NCBI RefSeq assembly: GCF_907164915.1
Contig: NC_061862.1
Location: 61,777,910-61,841,909, forward strand
DNA length: 64,000 bases
Source of the DNA: Impatiens glandulifera
Lineage: Eukaryota > Streptophyta > Magnoliopsida > Ericales > Balsaminaceae
Direction of reading: 5' to 3'
Below are positions 55,816-64,000 of the stretch, one piece after another. The notes beneath the pieces were generated by a model. That model was given only the letters and a program-made list of their open reading frames with translations. It was not told the DNA's origin and did no database searches. How positions within the stretch are numbered: position 1 is the stretch's first letter; every line of letters begins with the position of its first letter. The translations under genes were made by a program, and so were the position numbers.

Positions 55816-58221
55816 TGATAGGATCGACTTAATCAATAGAGACGGGGGTCTGGCTAATGATGAAGGCTTATGAAAAATGGTTTGATAGAAATCCTGTTAG
55901 AGATTAATATCTCTTTCTATTCTACGCAAACTTGTGTAAACACTTGAAACAGATTCAAGGAGGAATTGTTTACTTGGGTTTGAAGCATAAGATGAAATAT
56001 GAAAAGATGACAGAAAATGAAGAACACAACAGTTTGTTTATGGATGTTCGGAGAAACTCTCCTACGTCACCCCTTCTTCCAACCAACGGAAGGATTCACT
56101 ATAAGATGATAAGAATCAAATACAGTTTACACAAACTTAGCTCACTATTGAACAGAACACTTTCTGTTCAATTTACAAGATGAAGAAAATCACTCAGGTA
56201 AGGTGCTTTGATTCTAGCTCTCTCTCTCGATTCACACACAGTACAATCAGAAAGAAGCTTCACAGAATAAGTTCAGTAAGCAAGATGATTGAGTAGACTC
56301 TCGGCAAAATCAAATTGTTTGTTCGTAAGATTGGTTAAGGCTTCAAAAGGTATTTCGTCCGTTGTCCTTAGGATTGATTAAATACTAAGCAGGAGCTAAC
56401 GGTCGAATGTTACGTGGCGCTCTTCCATTGGAAAACCTCCATTGTACACAGTAGGATCTGAGCACAAGGATCGTGGCCGTACCGAACTGGTAGTGCGCCG
56501 AATATTCCATCAGGGATGTACCTGCAAAACGAGTAATGTGAGGAAAATTCTATTACGTGGCATTACTTGATTGGATGCATATAGCTGTTGTACTAATATT
56601 CACTGGAAAGTGGAGCAGGAGTAGGGTACAGCTATAGCACGCGTGTAGAAGAAATGCTAAATTCAAGCGTACTGCTTGAACAGAGCATTAGACGTATTTC
56701 AGTTAGACGGATTTGAGAAAATCAGTCTAATGAAATAAGTCAACTCCTTCTAATGAAAAACGTCTATAAGACCGTCTGGTCTAATATAATTAGACTCGCG
56801 TCTAATTTCAATAACCATTAAACTGGCACGTCTGACTCCACTGAGTTAGATTGCCCCGTCTAATTCCGGTTCTACCTTAGACTAATCTGAAGGAGTTAAA
56901 CTCACGTCTAACTTTCACTTAAATAGACAACCCGTCTAATTATAATAACCATTAGACCGGCACGTCTAACTCCACTGAGTTAGACTGCCACGTCTAATTC
57001 CGGTTCTACCTCAGACTAATCTGAAGGAGTTAGACTCACGTCTAACTTTCAATTAATTAGACAACCCGTCTAATTATAATAATCATTAGACTGGCACGTC
57101 TAACTCCACTAAGTTAGACTGCCACGTCTAATTTCGGTTCTACCTCAGACTAATCTGAAGGAGTTAGACTCACGTTTAAATTTCACTTAATTATACAACC
57201 CGTCTAATTATAATAACCATTAGACCGGCACGTCTAACTCCACTAAGTTAGACTACCACGTCTAATTCCGGTTCTACCTAAGACTAATCTGAAGGAGTTA
57301 GACTCACATCTAACTTTCACTTAATTAGACAACCCGTCTAATTATAATAACCATTAGACCGGCACGTCTAACTCCACTAAGTTAGACTGCCACGTCTAAT
57401 TCCGGTTCTACCTCAGACTAATCTGAAGGAATTAGACTCGCGTCTAACTTTCACTTAATTCGATAACCCGTCTAATTCTTTACACGTCTATTAGACTTAC
57501 ATTTCTAACTCCACTAAGATAGACTGTCCGTCTAATTCTATTAGACTTGCGTCTAATTCCGTGTATTCATTAGACTACCCGTCTAATTCTTTAGACGTCT
57601 ATTAGACTTACACGTCTAACTCCACTAAGTTAGACTGTCCGTTTAATTCTATTAGACTTGCGTCTAATTCCGTGTATTCATTAGACTACCCGTCTAATTC
57701 TTTACACATCTATTAGACTTACACGTCTAACTCCGATGAGTTAGACTGTCCGTCTAATTCTATTAGACTTGCGTCTAATTCCGTGTATCCATTAGACTAC
57801 CCGTCTAATTCTTTACACGTCTATTAGACTTACACGTCTAACTCTACTAAGTTAGACTGTCCGTCTAATTCTATTAGACTTGCGTCTAATTCCGTGTATT
57901 CATTAGACTATCCGTCTAATTCTTTACACATCTATTAGACTTACACGTCTAACTCCGATGAGTTAGACTGTCCGTCTAATTCTATTAGACTCACGTGTAA
58001 TTTATACGTCTATTAGACTGCACGTCTAACTCCGATGAGTTAGACTGTGAGTCTAATTCAATGCGAATGAAAATCAAGATCGGTCTAATGACCTTCATTA
58101 GATCCAAGTCAAGAGACATGTTGTCTCAATACACCTGTATTGAAACTTATAAATTATTTCGTCATCAAAATACTAGTGGGTAAATTATTTCAACACTTAG
58201 TCAAAATAATTTGACCCAACA
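55816..58221 (-). repeat. Copia-B 5' LTR (2406 bp)
   Basis: Same ends as the 3' LTR. Contains the 134-bp array (anchors 56871, 57005, 57139, 57273, 57407) and only five 111-bp units (57475 to 57919). Conserved block 1 at 56037-56080, hairpin block 2 at 55943-55959. Confidence 0.94.
56690..58100. repeat. TTAGAC/GTCTAA palindrome arrays of the Copia-B 5' LTR
   Basis: Two adjacent tandem arrays, 134 bp x 5 then 111 bp x 5, built from inverted TTAGAC/GTCTAA pairs. Several point changes relative to the 3' LTR fall in the hexamers (for example TTAAAC, ATAGAC), indicating mutation since insertion. Confidence 0.95.
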
Positions 58222-58284
58222 TTATTCAAGGTATCAAAATTACTTTTTCACTTTCTCTCACTTCCACATCATTTATACATAATT

Positions 58285-58401
58285 TCATTTTTTTAACCAT
58301 GGGTAATTCATCATGTTTTGGTTCGAAGGTTGTATATTTGGGTTTTGAGCTTGATTTGTGAAATAATTTGGAAAGAAGTTGTAGTTTTGTGAAGGATCCA
58401 T
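58285..58401 (-). pseudogene. Fragment of PIF/Harbinger ORF1 (Myb-like protein start), 38 aa
   Basis: The ATG at 58401 opens MDPSQNYNFFPNYFTNQ followed by an Asn/Gln/Pro-rich stretch and a TGA at 58285-58287. Harbinger/PIF ORF1 proteins in plants start with very similar 'MDP..N..F.NY' low-complexity sequences before a Myb/SANT domain; here the domain is missing. A TATA box about 105 bp upstream supports it as a real gene start. I recognise it by composition and pattern only. Confidence 0.5.
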
Positions 58402-58505
58402 GAAAGAGTTTGAAGATTTCAAAATAAAGGTGATACAAACAAAGATGATAAATGGTGGAAAATTTCAGAAATTTTTTGGTGTCCAAATGACACAAACCAA
58501 GTCTC

Positions 58506-58514
58506 TATTTATAG
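58506..58514 (-). promoter_or_regulatory. TATA box of the Harbinger ORF1 fragment
   Basis: The minus strand reads CTATAAATAGAGAC about 105 bp before the ATG at 58401. Confidence 0.55.
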
Positions 58515-58706
58515 ATCTCGAAAAATAAAAAATAATGATATATATATATTTGATCAATTATTATGCAAAAGTGTATTTAAAAAAGAAAACAAAAACAAAA
58601 AAGTAACCACCAGCATTGTCACTTGGCACGTTGTGATTGGGTCACATCAAATTTGGTCCCATATCAAAATTTGATACCCATATTTCAACACTTAATTTTG
58701 ATACTC

Positions 58707-59927
58707 TGTTAGGATCGGGGAAGCCCTTGGAGGACCGGGGTGTTTCCGGTTTCTAGAAGGGTGGCCGCTTACACAACACACAACACTTTGGTGATAGTCA
58801 GGTTAGAGACTATAACCGTTCTCAGCACTACACAAACTGTCACAGACTCTTGAACCGGGTTCAAGGGCGGAAATGTCTGTTTCAGTCTGAAGCAACGTAT
58901 GCGACTTAGATGATGTTTAGAAGGAGTCGGTTTTAGAAATATGAGTGGACCGATTTTTGATATACAGAGTAATATTGTTTTGGTTAGATTAAGTGAATAG
59001 GCAGTAAATAAAGAAAACAACACGAGACATGATTTTTTATGGATGTTCGGAGCAAACTCTCCTACGTCACCCCTTCTTCTCAGGTTATGAGAAGGATCTC
59101 CACTAACTTTCAAAGTTACAACAATTACAATGCCGGTCGAGCCCAACTCGCTACTCGTCGGTTACACCAATTCACTCTTGATGTAATACACAACACAATA
59201 CAAACACACACAGACAAAGCTTCCGGTTAATGACACAATGGTTTTTGGATCGTAAGATTTTCTTTTATCTCTCTAAGATTTTCGCAACTTGTGTCGCTTG
59301 CTCGTTTGTTGTGTTCGCCATTAATGAGGTCGCTTCGTATTCCTTTTATAGTGAGGACGATCCCAACGGTAACATTCTTCTCTCACCGTGGGATTGGTTG
59401 ATCCAGCATCACGCCGGTGCAGGGAGGTTTCTTGCACGTTTCACCTTCCTCAACACTTGGCAAGCATGCAGACACTCCTCAGGTAAAGATGACGTTGCCG
59501 GTTTGCAGATTCAGACACGTGTCAGACATGCACCTTCCGGGTTTCAACGTCGGATCAGTAAATCATCATTGCTTTCCTCGCATGCTTCTGATCGGATCTT
59601 ATCTTCTTTTATCCCTTCGAGACACGTCTATTTCGTCATCTTACGTCATCTCTACAGTTTGTAGTTACCGGTTTGTGTCTTACGCAGTATAGTCCGGCTG
59701 GAATATAAACTTTGTCTTTGCTAGCCGGTCTCTTGAGAGAGTTAAAACCGGTTCCTTTGATCTTGACTTGATCACTTGGAACTGGATTTCTTTGAAGTGT
59801 TTCAACAGCCGGTTTATGAGGCTCCACCCGGTTTATACAATTTGATCTGTTCCTGCACATAGAAGTTAACAGTTGTTTAGTTTTTCTAGCCGGTTCCAAA
59901 AATTAACTTTACTTAATTTTTCTATCA
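58707..59927 (-). repeat. Copia-C 3' LTR (1221 bp)
   Basis: The minus strand starts TGATAGAAAAATTAAG and ends CCGATCCTAACA, aligning end to end with the Copia-A LTRs with many substitutions and indels. Conserved block 1 at 59036-59079, hairpin block 2 at 58849-58865, TATA box at about 59342-59350. Confidence 0.93.
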
Positions 59928-60167
59928 ATTTCTCCCTTTTTGATTATTTAGAATAAATATTCAAAACTTGTAATGTATGGCCGGTTTGAAAATTAACTTA
60001 CTTAATTTTTCTATCAATTTCTCACTTTTTGATTATTTAGAATAAATATTCAAAACTTGTACTATATGCCCGGTTTGAAATTAACTTACTTAATTTTTCT
60101 ATCAATTTCTCCCTTTTTGATTATTTAGAATAAATATTCAAAACTTGTACTGTATGGCCGGTTTGAA
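59901..60167. repeat. 88-90-bp repeat of PPT and LTR edge, 3 copies (Copia-C)
   Basis: Copies start at 59901, 59991 and 60079. Each holds the LTR start (TGATAGAAAAATTAAG on the minus strand) and a polypurine tract (AAAAAGGGAGAAAT, in the second copy AAAAAGTGAGAAAT). Only the first is joined to the complete LTR. Confidence 0.92.
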
Positions 60168-60345
60168 AAATCTGTTTAACAGTTTCTCCCTTTTTGAAGT
60201 TTTTCTGCTTAAGAAAATTTCAAAACATGTTGTGATCTTTTAAAGGATATTTAAAGAGAAATAGTAACTTCAAAGTAAGATAAAAACTGCTGAGTTCTGA
60301 AATAAAAACAGACATAAATAAATTGTTTTTAAGAAAGACAGGAAA

Positions 60346-62816
60346 CTAAGGTTTGGATGGTCCCCCCTTTTCAAGTTCTTTTTCCTTTCGCCTTCTTTCT
60401 TCTTCTTCCCTTGCCTTCCATTCCCTGTCTCTTCTTTCAGCGTCAATTTGCCATCCGGCAAATACACTTGATATGCCGGGAGTTCTTTTGCCGAATCCAA
60501 AACCGGCATAGACTGGTTTTGGTGGTCGAGACGTTTGAGCAATAATCGGTCTGGAGCTTGGGGTTGCGGTTGAGATTTCGACCGCTTTCTTCTTACGCCG
60601 GTTGAGTTCTTCGATGTCCTCTTCTTCTTCGTCAAGAGGTTCTTCGTTTACTGGTTCGATCACTCTTTGACTGTTTCGTTCTGCCCGCTTCATCACCTCT
60701 GAAACCGCTTTCCTCTTGTTCTTATTTCTCGTCTTCATAGCGTGCGAGGGTTGAGCCGGTATGGGTTCCTGGAGAGCTGCCTGTTCTTCCTCATTACACT
60801 GTTTGGCAAGCGCATGATCTTTGTCTTCGAGTTCCTTCCTTAACCGTTCCCTCTCCCTTTCTTCGTCTTGCAGTTTCTTTGCGGTTTCGGCGTCAGAATT
60901 GATTTGCTCTTGAGTTTTGCTCACTTGAAGTTTGGACAACTCCCCAATCTGAACAGACATAGCCTGCAACATATCTACCACAGGAGCGGTTAGGGTTTGG
61001 ACGGATTCTGCGATCAATTATTTGACTGAAGTTTGCACGACTTCATCTATCATCGACCTGATCGATGTTTGAGCGGTGTTGGCCATTTCAGTTTGAACTG
61101 ATCCCCGGATGGTGTTCGTCAGATTAGTTTCAACTGTTGTAATCTTCTCATCGGTTGCAATACTGTAGTTCCCAAGACAAGAAGTAAGTGTATCGATCAC
61201 CACCTGCTTTACCTGCTCAAGTTCCGGAGCCTTATCAGTTTGAGGAGGATCACTTCCCCGGTTTTCTACTGTCATGGATGTCTCCCCGGCACCAAAGAAA
61301 GGCTTGCTTTGATATAGATCGGCATGAGTTAAGTGATGTCTGCAATCGTTCCTCCATTTTGCGTCGAGCCGGTCAACACTTTTAATGAGCTTTTCCCGCA
61401 CTGGGTGAAACCGTTCAAACATTCTCGATTCAATAGGAGTTAAAGCTGCTCCTTCTGCTTCCTTTAAAGCGTCTTCTACTGCTTGTAACCGGGCGTATTC
61501 GTGAATCACCGCGGTTTTGCTGAATGCGGCTTGGATAACATTGGTATTTGCCAGCTTGAGAGCCAATTCTTCTAATTCCAAGAGTTTCTCCCAGTGTTTG
61601 TTACCGCTCATCGTCGGGATCATATCTTACAACTTTGTCTCACACCGGAGTTTTACCCATAAGTGATATGGTGATATCAACTCACTGGAATCTTTGTCCA
61701 TATCCCTAAGGAGCCCCTCAAACATCTCCTCCTATTCCTCTGCGGAAATGACGACCTCGGCCTCGGTTATAATTTCAGGTTGGGAGCCGGTTTGCAGAAC
61801 ACCTTTTCCTTTTACCGCGGAATCTTCGATTAAAACTTCTTTGCCCTTGTTAACCTGAACTCGTCCTTCAGGTATGATTTTTGAATCAGCTGGCCCATCT
61901 TGGGCCGATTGGATCGTTGTGTCGATTGGAATGGACTTGTTCCCCGCTGAACCGGATGGTTCCTTTTCTTCAGTATTGCCCTCCTAAGCCGGAGGGGTGA
62001 TGTTCACAGTTTTGGCCGTTTCTTCGACCGAATGAATTTTACTCTGACCGGGTATCTCAACCTGATCAGCTGGATTAAGACGACTTGACACATCATCTTC
62101 GGTTTCCTTAGCAATGTTTTGGAATACGCCCACAATGACTTCCGAGGTATTTAAACCTACGTCAGCCATGATCTCGTCGATGTTCTTGTTGGGGGACTTG
62201 GAGTTTTCAGAGTGAATACTAACCTCTACTTCCTCCTTTGATGCTGACTCGGTTTCGTGGCTCCTCGAGGGTTCGGTTTGCCTTGGTGATGGAGAGTCAA
62301 CATTGATGGGACGAACGGTGTTGATGGGAATGGGCTGGAAGACGTCTCCGGTTCTCTTCGGCGAATTGTCCGAGGAAAGGGTTTTCTCGAAGTCAGCCGG
62401 CTTGTTGGAGCTCTTCTTTGCGGAAGACTTCTACCTTCCCTTCTTCTTCTAGAAGGCCCCGGCTTGAACCGCCTTCCCCTTCGGTTTTTCTTGTTTTGAA
62501 GCTTCTTCAGCCGGAGCGGATGAACTGGTTCCCTTTGAGGACTTCATTCTGGAAGACTTCGGCTTAATTGCTTCGTCAAGCTTCTCACTCATTTGCTCTG
62601 AGTTGAGAATGTTATTGGGTGGGAGCGGTTCACCTTCACCAAGTTCCACATTAAGGAACTTAAGAATTTTGACGATTTGCATTGCGAAGGCCTGAACCCG
62701 GCCATCCTTCTGTATCACCATCTCACAGAACTGTTAGAAGATAATGGCTCCCCAATCTATCTTGTCACCGCGGACAATAGCCATCATCATTTTCAGCTTA
62801 AGTTTGGTTAGGTTAT
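60346..62816 (-). pseudogene. Extra gene 3 of Copia-C (about 820 codons visible, nonsense changes only)
   Basis: One continuous minus-strand frame from 62816 to the stop at 60346 (…GGPSKP), broken only by in-frame stops near 62746, 62446, 61981, 61750, 61624 and 61018; no frameshift is needed. It aligns with Copia-A extra gene 3 from KMMMAIVRGDK onward: the end of the family domain (RVQAFAMQIVKILKFLNVEL), the basic linker (KSSRMKSSKGTSSS), the polar middle, and the coiled-coil tail (SVQTEMANTAQTSIRSMID, EERERERLRKELEDKD, REEEERRRKEKELEKG). The N-terminal 150 codons were removed by the LTR-D insertion. This copy shows that the two halves in Copia-A were once one gene. Confidence 0.83.
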
Positions 62817-64000
62817 TGTTAGATAAAATTAGACCGGTTCACAGAACTTAACATAAATAAACTTTCCATGTAGGAACAAGGAACCGGACCGGTCAAACAA
62901 ATGAACCGGTTAAGAAGATTAACCGGTCAAGTTATTAAACCGACCAGGAACATTCGGAACATGACCGCACAAAGAAAGGATCGGCCAAAACTAAAAACCG
63001 GAAACACCAGACAGCCGATCAGCTAGAAGGCAAAGAAATAACCGGAAATCGTCCGGTTAAACCAATCACAACGAAAGCCATCCGGTGAAAAGTAAAATGA
63101 CCGACCAGCACAAGAAGATACTTCGGGTATCTATTGAGAGTGATACCAAAGGAACAGACTAAACACTTCCATATTCATACAAGTCTGAGGAAAGTCTGCA
63201 TGCTGCAGAAGACAGTCCTACAAGATCTTTCCACTTCAGGATAACTAGAAAGGCAATCTTCCAAGTACAGACAACTGTCTAACCAACAGTCACCATATTG
63301 AGTAAAAGACAAACCTAGCAGGTTTGTCTTACACACTGGAAGAACAGACTGCCAACTCTGTAAAGTTGACCGCCCGGTCTGAACAATTGACCGCCAGGTC
63401 TGAATCACTGAACCTCTACTCAGCCAATCAAATTCAAGGAAGTGAAATATGACCGTTGGCATATTTCACCTATAAAAAGAGCAGCTGAAGAAGAGTAAAC
63501 ACGGGACAAGTGGGATACGAGAGATACAAGGTGACACAGCGAGCAATTATTTTACAAGTGATAAGATTGTGTTCTCTCTCTAGAAAAATCCTAAGTGCTA
63601 AAGTTAAAGTGTGTATTTACAATTTCGGTGCAAATTGTACGGGTATTATCGAGCAGGAAATAAGTCTCGATCGGAGTGTATTTGTATTCCTTAGTGAATA
63701 TCCTTCTCGCGGTTTCGAGAGGAAGGGGTGACGTATGAGTTTTATCTCCGAACATCTAGAAAAATCTGTCTTGTTACTTACTTTTGCTGGTTCTATATTC
63801 TAACCGACCTGTACTAACCTACCTACACCGCTCTAACCGACTCTACACTACCTAAACCGAATTACCAAGTTACAAAAAACCGACCCATCAATTTCTAAAC
63901 CTGTCTTATTCAAAACCGGTTCTACCTATCCTATAAGTGTGCTGCTTCAACCTGAAACAAACCTCTTCCGCGCTTGAACCTAGTTCAAGGGTTTGTGATA
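62817..64000 (+). mobile_element. LTR-D: LTR of a plus-strand A-type copia element, continues right
   Basis: Starts TGTTAGATAAAATTAGACC exactly where the Copia-C gene frame is broken. It has dense ACCGG/CCGGT motifs (62835-63070), a TATA box CTATAAAAAGAGC at 63470-63480, conserved block 1 at 63721-63762 and hairpin block 2 at 63973-63989. The 210-bp spacing of the two blocks equals that in the Copia-A and C LTRs, so it belongs to the same larger group. The end, and whether it is solo or part of a full element, lies beyond the window. Confidence 0.85.
63470..63480 (+). promoter_or_regulatory. TATA box of LTR-D
   Basis: CTATAAAAAGA on the plus strand, about 250 bp before conserved block 1, indicating LTR transcription towards the right edge. 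Confidence 0.6.

Larger units (their letters stand above)
32888..58221 (-). mobile_element. Copia-B: Sirevirus-like Ty1-copia element, interrupted by Copia-A
   Basis: Minus-strand LTR retrotransposon: 5' LTR 55816-58221, primer-binding site 55802-55813, gag 54588-55766, pol 52068-54548 continued at 37329-38005, an extra gene 35799-36557, polypurine tract 35514-35527 and 3' LTR 32888-35513. Copia-A (38006-52067) splits it, so its own length is about 11.3 kb. The Maximus/SIRE assignment rests on the RNase H block (CDNTSAIAI then HSRTKHIEIRHHFIRE), long LTRs and the initiator-Met PBS. Gag has lost its zinc knuckle and pol has several stops, so it is defective. Confidence 0.93.
58222..58706 (-). 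mobile_element. PIF/Harbinger-like non-autonomous element, right part
   Basis: Continuation of 32748-32887. On the minus strand it starts at 58706 with CAGAGTATCAAAATTAAG (inverted-repeat-like), has a TATA box near 58506-58514 and a short ORF resembling the start of the Harbinger Myb-like protein, then runs to the inner end. Assembled with the left part, the element would be about 0.6 kb: an internal-deletion derivative. The outermost bases were lost or hidden by the Copia-C insertion. Confidence 0.65.
58707..62816 (-). mobile_element. Copia-C: A-type Sirevirus-like element, partial
   Basis: 3' LTR 58707-59927, triplicated PPT region 59901-60167 and the extra gene 3 homologue 60346-62816, all collinear with Copia-A 38006-42050 but clearly diverged. 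It is cut at 62817 by another LTR; the remainder, including pol and gag, must lie to the right of the window. It inserted into the outer end of the Harbinger-like element. Confidence 0.9.

Overview
The window is plant nuclear DNA made almost entirely of transposable elements; I see no convincing host gene, tRNA, rRNA or CRISPR array. Plant origin is indicated by Ty1-copia elements primed by initiator-Met tRNA and resembling the Sirevirus (Maximus/SIRE) lineage, LINEs whose first ORF carries a DUF4283-like domain and zinc knuckle, non-autonomous Helitrons ending in a hairpin plus CTAGT, and a PIF/Harbinger remnant. The extra copia genes remind me of hypothetical proteins in Lamiales genomes, but that is a memory-based and weak taxonomic hint.

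Left half (1-32,750): five successive copies of an AT-rich unit of about 4.1-4.2 kb (starts near 2917, 6630, 13565, 18434 and 29268) form a long tandem array. Individual copies were later invaded: a 5'-truncated LINE at the left edge (1-2916), two related dimeric Helitrons (6820-7756, 14170-14802), a solo LTR with a perfect 5-bp target duplication (8942-10705), and an almost complete but decayed LINE with a 15-bp target duplication (20706-27428). The last unit is cut by a PIF/Harbinger-like element (32748-32887 plus 58222-58706).

Right half (32,750-64,000): nested LTR retrotransposons. Copia-B (32888-58221, minus strand) sits in the Harbinger-like element. Copia-A (38006-52067, minus strand, 14.06 kb, TSD TATAC) sits inside the reverse transcriptase gene of Copia-B. 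Copia-C (58707 onward, minus strand, A-type) cut the outer end of the Harbinger-like element and is itself cut at 62817 by a fourth LTR (plus strand) that leaves the window. The order of events is: tandem array, then Harbinger-like element, then Copia-B and Copia-C, then Copia-A and LTR-D.

The most unusual content is in these copia elements. Between pol and the 3' LTR they carry extra genes: one in B, three paralogous genes in A (the last, about 975 codons, being an N-terminal family domain fused to a long coiled-coil tail), and the tail of that long gene in C. Three of the four complete gene starts have a good TATA box 80-125 bp upstream, the fourth a weak one, so they look like independent transcription units added to a Sirevirus-like element. 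The LTRs hold dense arrays of short palindromes: TTAGAC/GTCTAA in B and the solo LTR, AACCGG/CCGGTT in A, C and D. The B palindrome recurs inside B just upstream of its extra gene. All seven LTRs, in both families, share two short blocks, one of them a hairpin whose loop varies while its arms are kept. The polypurine tract is tandemly duplicated in A and C. Most ORFs are broken, so nothing here is likely to be autonomous today.
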